Below are positions 26,667 to 33,885 of a stretch of DNA of 54,061 nt, one piece after another. Made by a program: the position numbers and the translations under genes. How positions within the stretch are numbered: position 1 is the first letter of the stretch; each line of letters begins with the position of its first letter. The stretch covers positions 1 to 54,061 of the forward strand of contig CAJWEZ010000028.1 of NCBI GenBank assembly GCA_913030605.1, given 5' to 3'. Origin of the DNA: an uncultured Spirochaeta sp. Its GTDB lineage: Bacteria; Spirochaetota; Spirochaetia; DSM-27196; Alkalispirochaetaceae. Under the pieces are notes generated by a model, which saw only the letters and a list, made by a program, of their open reading frames with translations, was not told the DNA's origin and searched no databases.

Positions 26667-28061
26667 TCAGAATCCCGGGGGAAGCTCGACCACGTCGAAG
26701 GCAAAGGGGTTGGTATTGGCCCGGGGACCGGAGAACGCCACGGAGAACGCGGTGTCGACCACGCCGGCGCCGTCCACCCGCGCCAGGGTGGAGCCGCTTG
26801 TGCCTCCGAGGGGGTCGATCAGGTGCTCGAAGGTCCCGGCGAGGTAGTACCCGTCGCTGGCCGCGGTGACGCGCCATACAAAGGAGTTGGGGTACGTGGT
26901 GGTGCCCACGGAGAGGTACGCCGTCGTGGAGGGCACGCCGAACTCGTCGACGATCGTCGCTGCGGCGAGTCCACCGGGTGCGGCGGCCAGCGCGTACATC
27001 GACTCCGGCCCCGCGACGAGCAGACGACCACCGGGAAGTCGCGCCGCGTCGAGCACCGTCGTCAGGGTCGATGTCTCCACAAACGGCGTTCCCGGTTCCG
27101 GCTGGAAATCGTTGAGGGTCGTGACGTCGATGAAGTACACCTCGGCGTAGTGGATCGGCACCGCGCCGGTGAGCATGTCGCCGGCAACGCGGTAGACACC
27201 GCGCTCGCGGTCGGTCACCACCGCGCGCAGGCGCGAGGTTTCCACCGACGTGGGTTCGGCGATCGCCCGTACGGCACCGGTTGCGTCCAGCGCCGCGGCG
27301 GCGTGCACGGCACCGTACGTGGGATGGTTTGCCGCCAGAAACTGGCCGACCACAACGACCGACCACGCGCCGAGTTCGTCGAGACCCGGGGCGATCGAGT
27401 CCACAAAGAGGTCTCCGCTGCTGATCGGCTGCAGCGCCGGCGAAAACGTAGCCACGGCGCCACCGTCGGCCCAGCGAACCTCGACCAGCGAGGTCACGGA
27501 AACGTCCAGCGCACCGGTTGCCGGATCCGACGCTGCCCCCTGAAACACGCCGCCGATAATCACGCTGTCCCGCCCGGGGACCGGCAGGATCGCCGACACC
27601 TGCGTGTCGTTCGCCCCCAGCGGCCCCAGAACGGGCGCAAACCCGGGAACGACCGCACCAGTCGTGGCGTCCAGTGCCGCGATCCCGCTCCGCGCCACGC
27701 CGTTGATCTGGGTGAAGGAGCCGCCGACGAGCACCAGCGTCCGGCCGTCACGAACCACGGGTTCGACTGTCACAACGTACCCGTCGGAGGTAACCGCGAA
27801 ATCGGGATCCACCCGACCGTCGTGATCGATCCGGACAAGCCCCTGGCGGCTTGCACCGTTCACCGTGGTAAAGTCACCGGCAACGATCAGGTCCGCACCG
27901 TCGCGGAGGTCATCCACAACCGGAGAGAACGAAGGGCTGGAGAGGGACGAAAGAAGGTCACAGCCGGCGAGCGTCACAAGCGTCACGACCGCCAGGACCG
28001 CCAGAGCGCCCGCGGCACGCGCACGCCCGATATTGCGCACGGGACCGCCCGCCCGCTTCAT
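26667..28061 (-). CDS. Lipoprotein with delta-60-type beta-propeller repeats
   Basis: A 464-residue lipoprotein. The signal peptide ends in LAGC (lipidated Cys near residue 34). The mature protein carries several copies of a beta-propeller unit: for example VAGDFTTVNGASRQGLVRID, VGGSFTQINGVARSGIAALD, then less regular copies to the C terminus. These resemble the delta-60 repeat of unknown function in bacterial surface proteins. It is probably anchored to the outer membrane or exposed at the surface. It starts 2 bases after the stop of the envelope-protein gene and precedes argA, so the three share a transcript. I know of no specific function. Confidence 0.75.
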   Translation of the reverse strand: MKRAGGPVRNIGRARAAGALAVLAVVTLVTLAGCDLLSSLSSPSFSPVVDDLRDGADLIVAGDFTTVNGASRQGLVRIDHDGRVDPDFAVTSDGYVVTVEPVVRDGRTLVLVGGSFTQINGVARSGIAALDATTGAVVPGFAPVLGPLGANDTQVSAILPVPGRDSVIIGGVFQGAASDPATGALDVSVTSLVEVRWADGGAVATFSPALQPISSGDLFVDSIAPGLDELGAWSVVVVGQFLAANHPTYGAVHAAAALDATGAVRAIAEPTSVETSRLRAVVTDRERGVYRVAGDMLTGAVPIHYAEVYFIDVTTLNDFQPEPGTPFVETSTLTTVLDAARLPGGRLLVAGPESMYALAAAPGGLAAATIVDEFGVPSTTAYLSVGTTTYPNSFVWRVTAASDGYYLAGTFEHLIDPLGGTSGSTLARVDGAGVVDTAFSVAFSGPRANTNPFAFDVVELPPGF

Positions 28062-28063
28062 CG

Positions 28064-29335
28064 TCAGAACCGTCCTCCGAGGCCGAGACCCACGCCGATC
28101 CAGGAGTACACCGAATCACCCTCGATGAGTCCGATCCACGAGGTGTGGAGCGACAGCCGGCTGTTGCGCCAGACGCCGAACCCGAACTCCATCGTCCCGT
28201 TGAACACCGGCGCATGCCCGTCGAAGGACAGTGTGTCCGTCGCGGCGGTGCCGGTGTCGTACGTAACATCACTTCCGGTCAGAGCCATGCCGGCGCCGGC
28301 GCGTACGAGGAAATCCACCCCCGACACCGGGCCGACCGAGATACCCAGCACGCCCATAGCCGGCGTTGCCGACAGTTCCACATCCACACCCGCGGCGTTG
28401 TCGCGGCCGGAAACGTACACCTGTCCCGCCTCGAGTCCGAGGACGAGGCCACGGACGCCGACATCGTTGAACAGCGCGGTGGCGAAACTCCCGATGCTGA
28501 CCTCGGTTTCGAGCACATCGAGTCCCGCGACGGGAATCAGGTAACTTCCACGCACGTCGAGAATCGCTTTCCAGCGATCCTCCGGATTCATGAGGCGGAG
28601 GTATCCCGGGATCGGCGGTGGTTGCCGGTCCATGGAGAAGGTGACCTCGACGAAATCATCGGCCCGGACGGACAGCGAAACACGCCCGGCGACCTGTTCG
28701 AACGCGTCGTCGCGGCGCCGCACTTCGAGATCGTAGTCGCCCACCGGCAGATCGATTTCATCAAGATTGGCGCCCAGGAACGTGCCGTCGGCGTACACGT
28801 AGTACGGCACGCGTGCTCCGGAATTGCTGAACCGCACCCGTCCGAACCCCGGGAAAAGGTCCGCAACCTGCCCGGTCACCGTGACGGCGACCTCCTCGGC
28901 CGCGGCAAAGCGCGCCTGGTCCGTGGGCAGGTCGAACACCTCCGACGCCGCGAATGTGTCACCGTCCCAGACATCGGACTCAACGCCCAGCGTCCCGTCC
29001 CGGCGAAGCGTCACCGACACGACCGCCGCCGGATGGTCCAGCGACTCCGGGTCCGTTCCCGGCGTCGCGCGGTTGAGGTCGTAGCGCCGTTGCGCGCGAA
29101 ACGCCGCCTCGACGGCCGAAAACACCACCGTCGCGGCGCGCTGCTGCGCGTCCGTGAGGTCCGGTTCTTCGTTGACGAAGATCAGGTCGAGATCCGGCTG
29201 TATGGGATCGGTCGCGGCACTCTGCGAGAACACGGCTGTCGGTGCCAGCACCGACAGAAGCAACACCGCAATGATCCGGGTCGTCGTACTGCGCAGCATC
29301 GAAATAAATGTAACACAGCGCGGAACAGTTTGCAT
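28064..29335 (-). CDS. Hypothetical exported envelope protein with PEGA-like segment
   Basis: About 423 residues. The start at 29335 has AAGGTGAG about 8 bases upstream; an internal ATG at 29299 is the alternative and gives a shorter signal peptide (IIAVLLLSVLAPTAVFSQ). The middle holds a PEGA-like surface-layer segment (VPYYVYADGTFLG, DLPVGDYDLEVRRR). The C-terminal 170 residues are alternating beta-strand sequence ending GVGLGLGGRF, like an outer-membrane barrel that ends in an aromatic residue. The start is only 24 bases from the divergent DUF4230-type gene. Function unknown; an envelope structural or sensing role is inferred. Confidence 0.7.
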   Translation of the reverse strand: MQTVPRCVTFISMLRSTTTRIIAVLLLSVLAPTAVFSQSAATDPIQPDLDLIFVNEEPDLTDAQQRAATVVFSAVEAAFRAQRRYDLNRATPGTDPESLDHPAAVVSVTLRRDGTLGVESDVWDGDTFAASEVFDLPTDQARFAAAEEVAVTVTGQVADLFPGFGRVRFSNSGARVPYYVYADGTFLGANLDEIDLPVGDYDLEVRRRDDAFEQVAGRVSLSVRADDFVEVTFSMDRQPPPIPGYLRLMNPEDRWKAILDVRGSYLIPVAGLDVLETEVSIGSFATALFNDVGVRGLVLGLEAGQVYVSGRDNAAGVDVELSATPAMGVLGISVGPVSGVDFLVRAGAGMALTGSDVTYDTGTAATDTLSFDGHAPVFNGTMEFGFGVWRNSRLSLHTSWIGLIEGDSVYSWIGVGLGLGGRF

Positions 29336-29359
29336 CGATCGGCTCACCTTCTTTACACT

Positions 29360-29977
29360 ATGAATAGAGTGAAGATTCGCCAATGGTATTGGGCACTTTT
29401 GGTGTTCGCGGTCGCCGTCGCCGTGGGATTCGGTTTCCTGGCGGTAAAAGACGTGCGTTCCCGGGTGCAGGAACAGAGTCTCGCGGATGTCCGGGCGCGG
29501 ATCGAACGCCTGAGAGTGCTCTCCACCGCCAGCTTCCGCTATCGCGACATCGTCTACTACGACCAGCGGACCCGCATCCTCGGGCTTCCGGCGGGACAGC
29601 AGGAGGTGCTGTTTGCGGTGGAGATGGACGTCCGCGCCGGCGTCGATCTGTCGAGGGGCTTCACCGTCTCCATCGATGGCGATCGACGACGGGCGCTGGT
29701 GACACTTCCGCAACCGGAGGTGCTCCGTGTTGACGCCGACGAGGCGTCGATACGCCAGTATCTCGTTCGCGAACGCCTCGGCCGACTCGACTGGCTCGAC
29801 GTATCCGAAGAGGTGGAGGCCGCAAAGGAACGCAACCGTGGCGATGCGGTGTCCCGTGGACTTCTGGACCGGGCCCGGACACAAAGCGAGCGCGTGATCC
29901 GCGGCCTGCTCATGGAGGCCGGGTTCCCGAGCGTGGAAATACGGTTCCGGCCGACACCGGAGGAGATCCGCGGATGA
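29360..29977 (+). CDS. DUF4230-family membrane-anchored protein
   Basis: About 205 residues. A single N-terminal membrane segment (WYWALLVFAVAVAVGFGFLA) follows a short basic stretch. The rest is a DUF4230-like extracytoplasmic domain: STASFRYRDIVYYDQ, then an all-beta portion (VTLPQPEVLRVDAD) and a C-terminal helix with ARTQSERVIRGLLMEAGF. The family has no known function. The ATG at 29360 lacks a Shine-Dalgarno, and a GTG at 29369 is possible. The stop overlaps the start of the next gene as ATGA, so the two form a translational pair. Confidence 0.7.
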   Translation: MNRVKIRQWYWALLVFAVAVAVGFGFLAVKDVRSRVQEQSLADVRARIERLRVLSTASFRYRDIVYYDQRTRILGLPAGQQEVLFAVEMDVRAGVDLSRGFTVSIDGDRRRALVTLPQPEVLRVDADEASIRQYLVRERLGRLDWLDVSEEVEAAKERNRGDAVSRGLLDRARTQSERVIRGLLMEAGFPSVEIRFRPTPEEIRG

Positions 29978-30714
29978 AACGCATCGTCCTTCCGCTGGTG
30001 CTGGTGGCCGTGGCCGCCTCCGTGTTCGTGCTCCGCGAACGCATCGCCGACGCCGTCTACCAGCGCAGCGTGACCTCGGGGTCCGCCTCGATTCTGGTGG
30101 GGATCGAGGAACTCGCGACGCTTGAGACGGCGACGGTGGTCCACAAGGTGGTGTTTCCACACGACTACCTGCAGGACGATCTTACCGTATACCAGTTGCT
30201 GGAACGCATTCGCCGCGGCGACGGGGACGCAGAATCGGTCCTGAGCCGCCGGGAACTGCTGCACTTCCAGGCGGCCAACCTGGCGGGGGAGGTCGGCCTC
30301 GCCACCGCCCCCGGCGCCGCGGGCTTCGTGGTCGTCACCACCGTACGCAGGTACGGGTACGACCTCGACGCACTGATTCCTGCGATCCGCACCGCGCTTG
30401 ACGGGCAGCTATCGACGGAGGGAGCGAACGGCGCCGACGGATCCCGGCCGGTCGTCGAGCTTCCGCCGGCGTCATTACTCTCCTTCGAGATCGAGGATCC
30501 GCGGCGAGATCGCTACCCGTACGGCGAAATCCCGCTGGATGCGGAGGCGTGGCAGGCGGTGAGTGGTTTCGTGCGGGAGGCGTTTCGCGCCACCGACGAC
30601 GACCGGATCGCCATCGAGGAGGCGACCGCCACCGCGGCGGACGTCTTGCAGGCCCTGGTTGGGGGCGACGAGGCACCGATCCGCGTGATCCCCGCTTCCC
30701 TTACCGGGAACTGA
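29974..30714 (+). CDS. Second membrane-anchored protein paired with the DUF4230 gene
   Basis: A 246-residue protein with an N-terminal membrane anchor (RIVLPLVLVAVAASVFVL) and an extracytoplasmic domain that looks distantly DUF4230-like (LETATVVHKVVFPHDY, VVTTVRRYGYDLDALIP). It is coupled to the preceding gene by ATGA. The pairing and similar topology suggest that the two proteins act together in the envelope, but no function can be assigned. Confidence 0.65.
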   Translation: MKRIVLPLVLVAVAASVFVLRERIADAVYQRSVTSGSASILVGIEELATLETATVVHKVVFPHDYLQDDLTVYQLLERIRRGDGDAESVLSRRELLHFQAANLAGEVGLATAPGAAGFVVVTTVRRYGYDLDALIPAIRTALDGQLSTEGANGADGSRPVVELPPASLLSFEIEDPRRDRYPYGEIPLDAEAWQAVSGFVREAFRATDDDRIAIEEATATAADVLQALVGGDEAPIRVIPASLTGN

Positions 30715-30767
30715 GTCGGCGACGGCGGCCCCGACAGCACGGTCCGCAGCACCGACGTCTTCGGCTC

Positions 30768-30796
30768 TTGTCGGTACCCTGAATATACCTTATCTT
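30768..30796 (+). promoter_or_regulatory. Candidate promoter of the thioredoxin-DUF2892 gene
   Basis: TTGTCG (30768-30773), a 17-base spacer and TATCTT (30791-30796). Transcription would begin near 30803, after an upstream in-frame ATG at 30799 and before the GTG at 30826, which supports the GTG as the true start. Confidence 0.5.
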
Positions 30797-30825
30797 ATAT
30801 GTATCATTTTGTATATGAGGAACCT

Positions 30826-31320
30826 GTGAACATATCGGACATCCTTGATCGGACGCGGCCCACTGTCGTCGAGTTCTGGGCTCCGTGGTGCGGGCCCTGT
30901 CGGCAGATGGCTCCACTCCTGGAGGAAATGGGCGAGACGTACCGGGATCGCGTGCACACGGTACGGATCAACGCGGATGAGCACCCGGATCTCGCCCGCG
31001 ACATGCGGGTCCTGACGATTCCCACGATGGTCGTGTACACAAATGGAGAGGAACGCGCGCGGCGGGTCGGTGCGCAGAATCGTGGCGATTTGGACACGTT
31101 GTACGCCGCCGCCGCCGACGGTCGCGAAATCGGAAGCGTGGGCGGCCGGGCGCGGTTCTTTCGAGTCGCGGTAGCCGCAGCGATCCTACTGTCGGGGACC
31201 GAGGCGCGCGTGGCGTGGCCGTTCTATCTCGCCGCCGGCGCGGTATTCTTCTCGGCGGTTCACGATCGGTGCCCCGTGTGGCAGGCGATCAAGCGGGCGA
31301 TTCAAAAGAGACCGGCGTAG
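30826..31320 (+). CDS. Thioredoxin-fold protein fused to a membrane DUF2892-like domain
   Basis: About 164 residues. The N-terminal thioredoxin domain has the redox-active WCGPC motif at about residues 20-24 and the cis-proline loop LTIPTMVVY. The C terminus is a short hydrophobic hairpin (VAVAAAILLSG, then WPFYLAAGAVFFSAVHDRCPVWQAI) that matches the DUF2892/YgaP-type membrane domain including its C-P-x-x motif. The start is the GTG at 30826 with GAGGAA just upstream. It would act as a membrane-tethered reductase or sulfur carrier. The canonical thioredoxin gene follows 67 bases later, so the two may serve different compartments or partners. Confidence 0.8.
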   Translation: MNISDILDRTRPTVVEFWAPWCGPCRQMAPLLEEMGETYRDRVHTVRINADEHPDLARDMRVLTIPTMVVYTNGEERARRVGAQNRGDLDTLYAAAADGREIGSVGGRARFFRVAVAAAILLSGTEARVAWPFYLAAGAVFFSAVHDRCPVWQAIKRAIQKRPA

Positions 31321-31387
31321 GGCTTGCCATTCCGTTTGGCTTGTGCTATTTTCTATATAGGATTTTTAATATCACTGGAGAGTAATC

Positions 31388-31744
31388 ATGACTGAACATC
31401 TGACGAAAGATACGTTTCTGAACAAGGTCTTCAACTACGAGGAAAACAAGGAGTGGAAGTACGAGGGTGACAAGCCCGCGATCATCGACTTCTACGCCGA
31501 CTGGTGTGGCCCCTGCAAGATGGTGGCGCCCGTCCTCGAGGAGCTGTCGGAGGAGTACGCCGACAAGATGACCGTGTACAAGATCGACACCGACGCGGAG
31601 CAGGAGCTCGCTGCCGTATTCGGCATCCAGAGCATCCCCTCCATGCTGTTCATACCGGTCGACGACAAGCCCCAGATGGCGGTCGGCGCACTGCCCAAGG
31701 ACAGCATCAAGCAGGCGATGAAGGACGTACTCAGCGTCGAATAG
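31388..31744 (+). CDS. trxA: Thioredoxin
   Basis: A 118-residue thioredoxin with the active-site WCGPCK in YADWCGPCKMVAP, the conserved FGIQSIPSMLFIP cis-proline region, and a charged N-terminal extension (about 10 residues more than E. coli Trx). It reduces disulfides in ribonucleotide reductase, peroxiredoxins and others using thioredoxin reductase. GGAG lies 7 bases before the ATG. Upstream (31321-31370) is an AT-rich stretch with TATATA and TTTAAT boxes but no good -35. An intrinsic terminator follows the stop. Confidence 0.95.
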   Translation: MTEHLTKDTFLNKVFNYEENKEWKYEGDKPAIIDFYADWCGPCKMVAPVLEELSEEYADKMTVYKIDTDAEQELAAVFGIQSIPSMLFIPVDDKPQMAVGALPKDSIKQAMKDVLSVE

Positions 31745-31768
31745 TCGGCCGTCGTAGACGAACACCAG

Positions 31769-31796
31769 GGACCGCCGCCGGGCGGTCCTTTTTTTT
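31769..31796 (+). terminator. Intrinsic terminator after trxA
   Basis: GGACCGCC (31769-31776) pairs with GGCGGTCC (31781-31788) across a 4-base loop and is followed by eight T residues (31789-31796). It is 25 bases past the thioredoxin stop. Confidence 0.92.
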
Positions 31797-31830
31797 GTGT
31801 CTTCCGCCGGCAGCTGTCGGGTGACCGCCG

Positions 31831-33075
31831 TCACTCGTCGGCGTCGCGACGCCGAAACCGAACCGAGGCGACGTGACTCTGGCCCACGGACTCGACCGTG
31901 AACGTCCCGAATCGCGTGTCCAGTTCCTCGCCCTGCTCCGGTATGCGACCGAGGCGATCCACGATAAACCCGGCGATCGTCTGTGCGTCGCCGTCGCTGG
32001 ACAGCTCGATGTCGAGGTGATCGTTCACCACGTGGATCGGCGCGTCGCCGGCGAGGAGGTACTCGCCCGGCGCCACCGGATGCAGCGGTTGCGCCTCCTC
32101 GATCTCCCCCTCATCGTACAGCTCACCGACGAACTCTTCGACCAGGTCTTCCATCGTCACGATGCCGGCGACGCCGCCGTACTCGTCCAGGACGATCGCC
32201 ATGTTGAGACGTTCCCGTCGAAGCCGGGACAACACCTTGTGGAAGCTCTTGTTCTCCGGGACAAACACCGGCGGAACCATGATGCGGCTGACGGACATGT
32301 CATCCCGGCCCTCAGCGACGGCGCGGGCGGCGTCCTTGACCAGGAGAATTCCCACGATCCGCTCGGGTTCCTCGTTGTAGACCGGAACGCGCGAAAACCC
32401 GGAGTCGAGAATGGCGGGGAACGCATCGTGAATCGTCTGACGCTTTTCGAGGCTGAACACCTTGGTCCGGTGCGTCATGATCGCCCCCACCCGCACGTCC
32501 CGCGAGCGAAACACGTTCTTGAGGATGTTGGCGTTGAGCTGGTTAAACAGCCCGGCGCTGCCGGCGTAGCGCACGAGATGGTGCAGGCCCTCGATCGTTA
32601 CCCGCGGGCGTTTTGCGCCGCCGGTGAGTCTGGTGAGGGCGTTGCTGATGAGCCGGATAAACCAGATCAGGGGTGCAAACATGATCGCCAGCACGCGAAG
32701 CAACGGTGCCAGGCGAAGCGTCACCGCCTCGTTGTGCAGAATCCCGATTTGCTTGGGAGTAACCTCCCCGAGGATGAGCACCAGGATCGTGAGAACCAGC
32801 GTGGACGCGGTCAGCCACGTCTCACCGAACCATCTGATCGTGAGGGCCGACACCAGCGCGGATGCGGCCAGGTTGGCGATATTGTTGCCGATCGTGATCG
32901 AGGTCAGCACGACATCGATGTGGTCGTGGAGATCCGCCACCCGGTTGCCCCGTTTGCCCTGTTCCTTCTTCATCCGTTCGATCTGGTCGACCGACAGGGA
33001 GGTGAAGGCAACCTCGGTCCCGGAGAACATGCCTGAGATCAGCAGGAGAATGAAGACGACCGATATTTCGACCAC
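31831..33075 (-). CDS. CorC/HlyC (CNNM) family integral membrane protein with CBS domains
   Basis: A 414-residue protein. The N-terminal DUF21/CNNM domain has three to four membrane segments and the conserved SGMFSGTEVAFTSL, SITIGNNIANL and GEVTPKQIGI. A pair of CBS domains follows (about 200-325; RVGAIMTHRTKVFSL, LDSGFSRVPVYNEEPERIVGI, VLDEYGGVAGIVTMEDLVEE), then a C-terminal transporter-associated (CorC_HlyC) domain. Members are implicated in magnesium or cobalt efflux rather than haemolysis. It starts with GTG at 33075. It is convergent with trxA and divergent from the candidate small RNA. Confidence 0.92.
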   Translation of the reverse strand: MVEISVVFILLLISGMFSGTEVAFTSLSVDQIERMKKEQGKRGNRVADLHDHIDVVLTSITIGNNIANLAASALVSALTIRWFGETWLTASTLVLTILVLILGEVTPKQIGILHNEAVTLRLAPLLRVLAIMFAPLIWFIRLISNALTRLTGGAKRPRVTIEGLHHLVRYAGSAGLFNQLNANILKNVFRSRDVRVGAIMTHRTKVFSLEKRQTIHDAFPAILDSGFSRVPVYNEEPERIVGILLVKDAARAVAEGRDDMSVSRIMVPPVFVPENKSFHKVLSRLRRERLNMAIVLDEYGGVAGIVTMEDLVEEFVGELYDEGEIEEAQPLHPVAPGEYLLAGDAPIHVVNDHLDIELSSDGDAQTIAGFIVDRLGRIPEQGEELDTRFGTFTVESVGQSHVASVRFRRRDADE

Positions 33076-33179
33076 GGACCTATCTTCTCATGTTCGTGGC
33101 AGGGCCGCAAAGACACCGATTCCGGCGCGCTCCCGGAATCCGAAATGCATCGCAGATCGGCAGATTAATCGTTTACATA

Positions 33180-33208
33180 TTGTCATTCGTACGTGAAAGT
33201 GGTATTTT
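33180..33208 (+). promoter_or_regulatory. Candidate promoter of an orphan small RNA
   Basis: TTGTCA (33180-33185), a 17-base spacer and TATTTT (33203-33208) on the plus strand, with a predicted start near 33215. There is no plus-strand reading frame downstream before the terminator at 33280-33320. Confidence 0.55.
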
Positions 33209-33214
33209 TCGGGT

Positions 33215-33320
33215 GTCGGGACAGGACGCCAGCACAATACGTTCCGATAAAGCCACCTTTGGTCTTTTGGTTTTTGATGCCCCCTCAGGTTTTTACCTCC
33301 TTTCCTGAGGGGGTTTTTTT
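33215..33320 (+). ncRNA. Candidate small regulatory RNA with anti-Shine-Dalgarno terminator loop
   Basis: A free-standing transcription unit of about 105 bases between a good promoter and a strong intrinsic terminator. It is divergent from the CorC gene and convergent with the small outer-membrane-protein gene. No start codon with a ribosome site and a frame of useful length is present. The terminator loop (33290-33303) reads TTTTTACCTCCTTT, complementary to AAAGGAGG, so an exposed loop could pair with ribosome-binding sites. It is not the 16S 3' end, because flanking rRNA sequence is missing. It does not match tmRNA, 6S, SRP RNA or RNase P features that I know. Existence is inferred, not shown. 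Confidence 0.5.
33280..33320 (+). terminator. Intrinsic terminator of the candidate small RNA
   Basis: CCCCCTCAGG (33280-33289) pairs over 10 bases with CCTGAGGGGG (33304-33313); seven T residues follow. On the minus strand no U-run follows the stem, so it is oriented for plus-strand transcription although no plus-strand protein gene lies upstream. Confidence 0.88.
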
Positions 33321-33344
33321 GTGCCCGTCAGAATTGCGACACCC

Positions 33345-33875
33345 TCAGGAGCCGCCGTTGCCGGGAAAGGCAAAGTTGATGCCCGTGGAAAGCCGCGTGC
33401 TGGTGTTGATCCAGTCGCTGCCGCCGATCAGCAGGTCCTGCTGAACCTCCAGGAACCAGCTCATGATCGGGTGAACCTTGACCCGCATGGCGCCCTTCAC
33501 GTACGGCCCCATCAGAAACGAAAACTCGTCGCTGGTATCCGGGTTGAAGTTGAAGACCGGAGAAAGCCCCGTTCCGAACAGAAAGGTCACGGTATCCTGG
33601 GGAAAGGTGAAGTTGAGCCCCACGTTGACCGGAATCAGGAAACTGGGGACCGTGTCGCCGTCGGCGTTTTCACTGGTTGTAATCCCGAACTCCGCGCCGA
33701 GGTTCAGTTCGAGTCCCTCCTGGAGATCGTGGAGATAGGACGCCGACAGGGCGGTGAGGTATGTGGTGTCGTAGCGGTACAGGTTTGCCCCGATACCGGC
33801 CGAAAACGAGTTCTGGGCGACCGCCACACCCGTCGCCGTCGCGGCAATCAGAAACGTCAGAACAATCTTGCGCAT
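33345..33875 (-). CDS. Small outer-membrane beta-barrel-like protein
   Basis: About 176 residues. The signal peptide (MRKIVLTFLIAATATGVAVA) has cleavage after AQ. The mature protein is made of alternating amphipathic strands with aromatic girdles (FSAGIGANLYRY, PVNVGLNFTF, RLSTGINFAFPG). It resembles the outer-membrane-protein-beta-barrel class and is probably a small porin-like or structural protein. AAGGAG is 6 bases before the ATG at 33875. It starts 10 bases after the radical SAM gene, so it is the last gene of the AmmeMemoRadiSam operon, an unusual association. Confidence 0.7.
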   Translation of the reverse strand: MRKIVLTFLIAATATGVAVAQNSFSAGIGANLYRYDTTYLTALSASYLHDLQEGLELNLGAEFGITTSENADGDTVPSFLIPVNVGLNFTFPQDTVTFLFGTGLSPVFNFNPDTSDEFSFLMGPYVKGAMRVKVHPIMSWFLEVQQDLLIGGSDWINTSTRLSTGINFAFPGNGGS

Positions 33876-33885
33876 CACAGTCTCC

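Noticed and set aside
33280..33303. Ribosome site for a minus-strand small gene (AAAGGAGG on that strand)
   Set aside because: No ATG, GTG or TTG lies within a usable distance downstream on the minus strand.
33280..33305. 3' end of a 16S rRNA gene (ACCTCCTTT)
   Set aside because: The conserved GGCTGGATC sequence that precedes it in 16S rRNA is absent; only the short core matches.
33180..33320. Riboswitch controlling a downstream gene
   Set aside because: The next gene is on the opposite strand, and no known aptamer core is recognisable.
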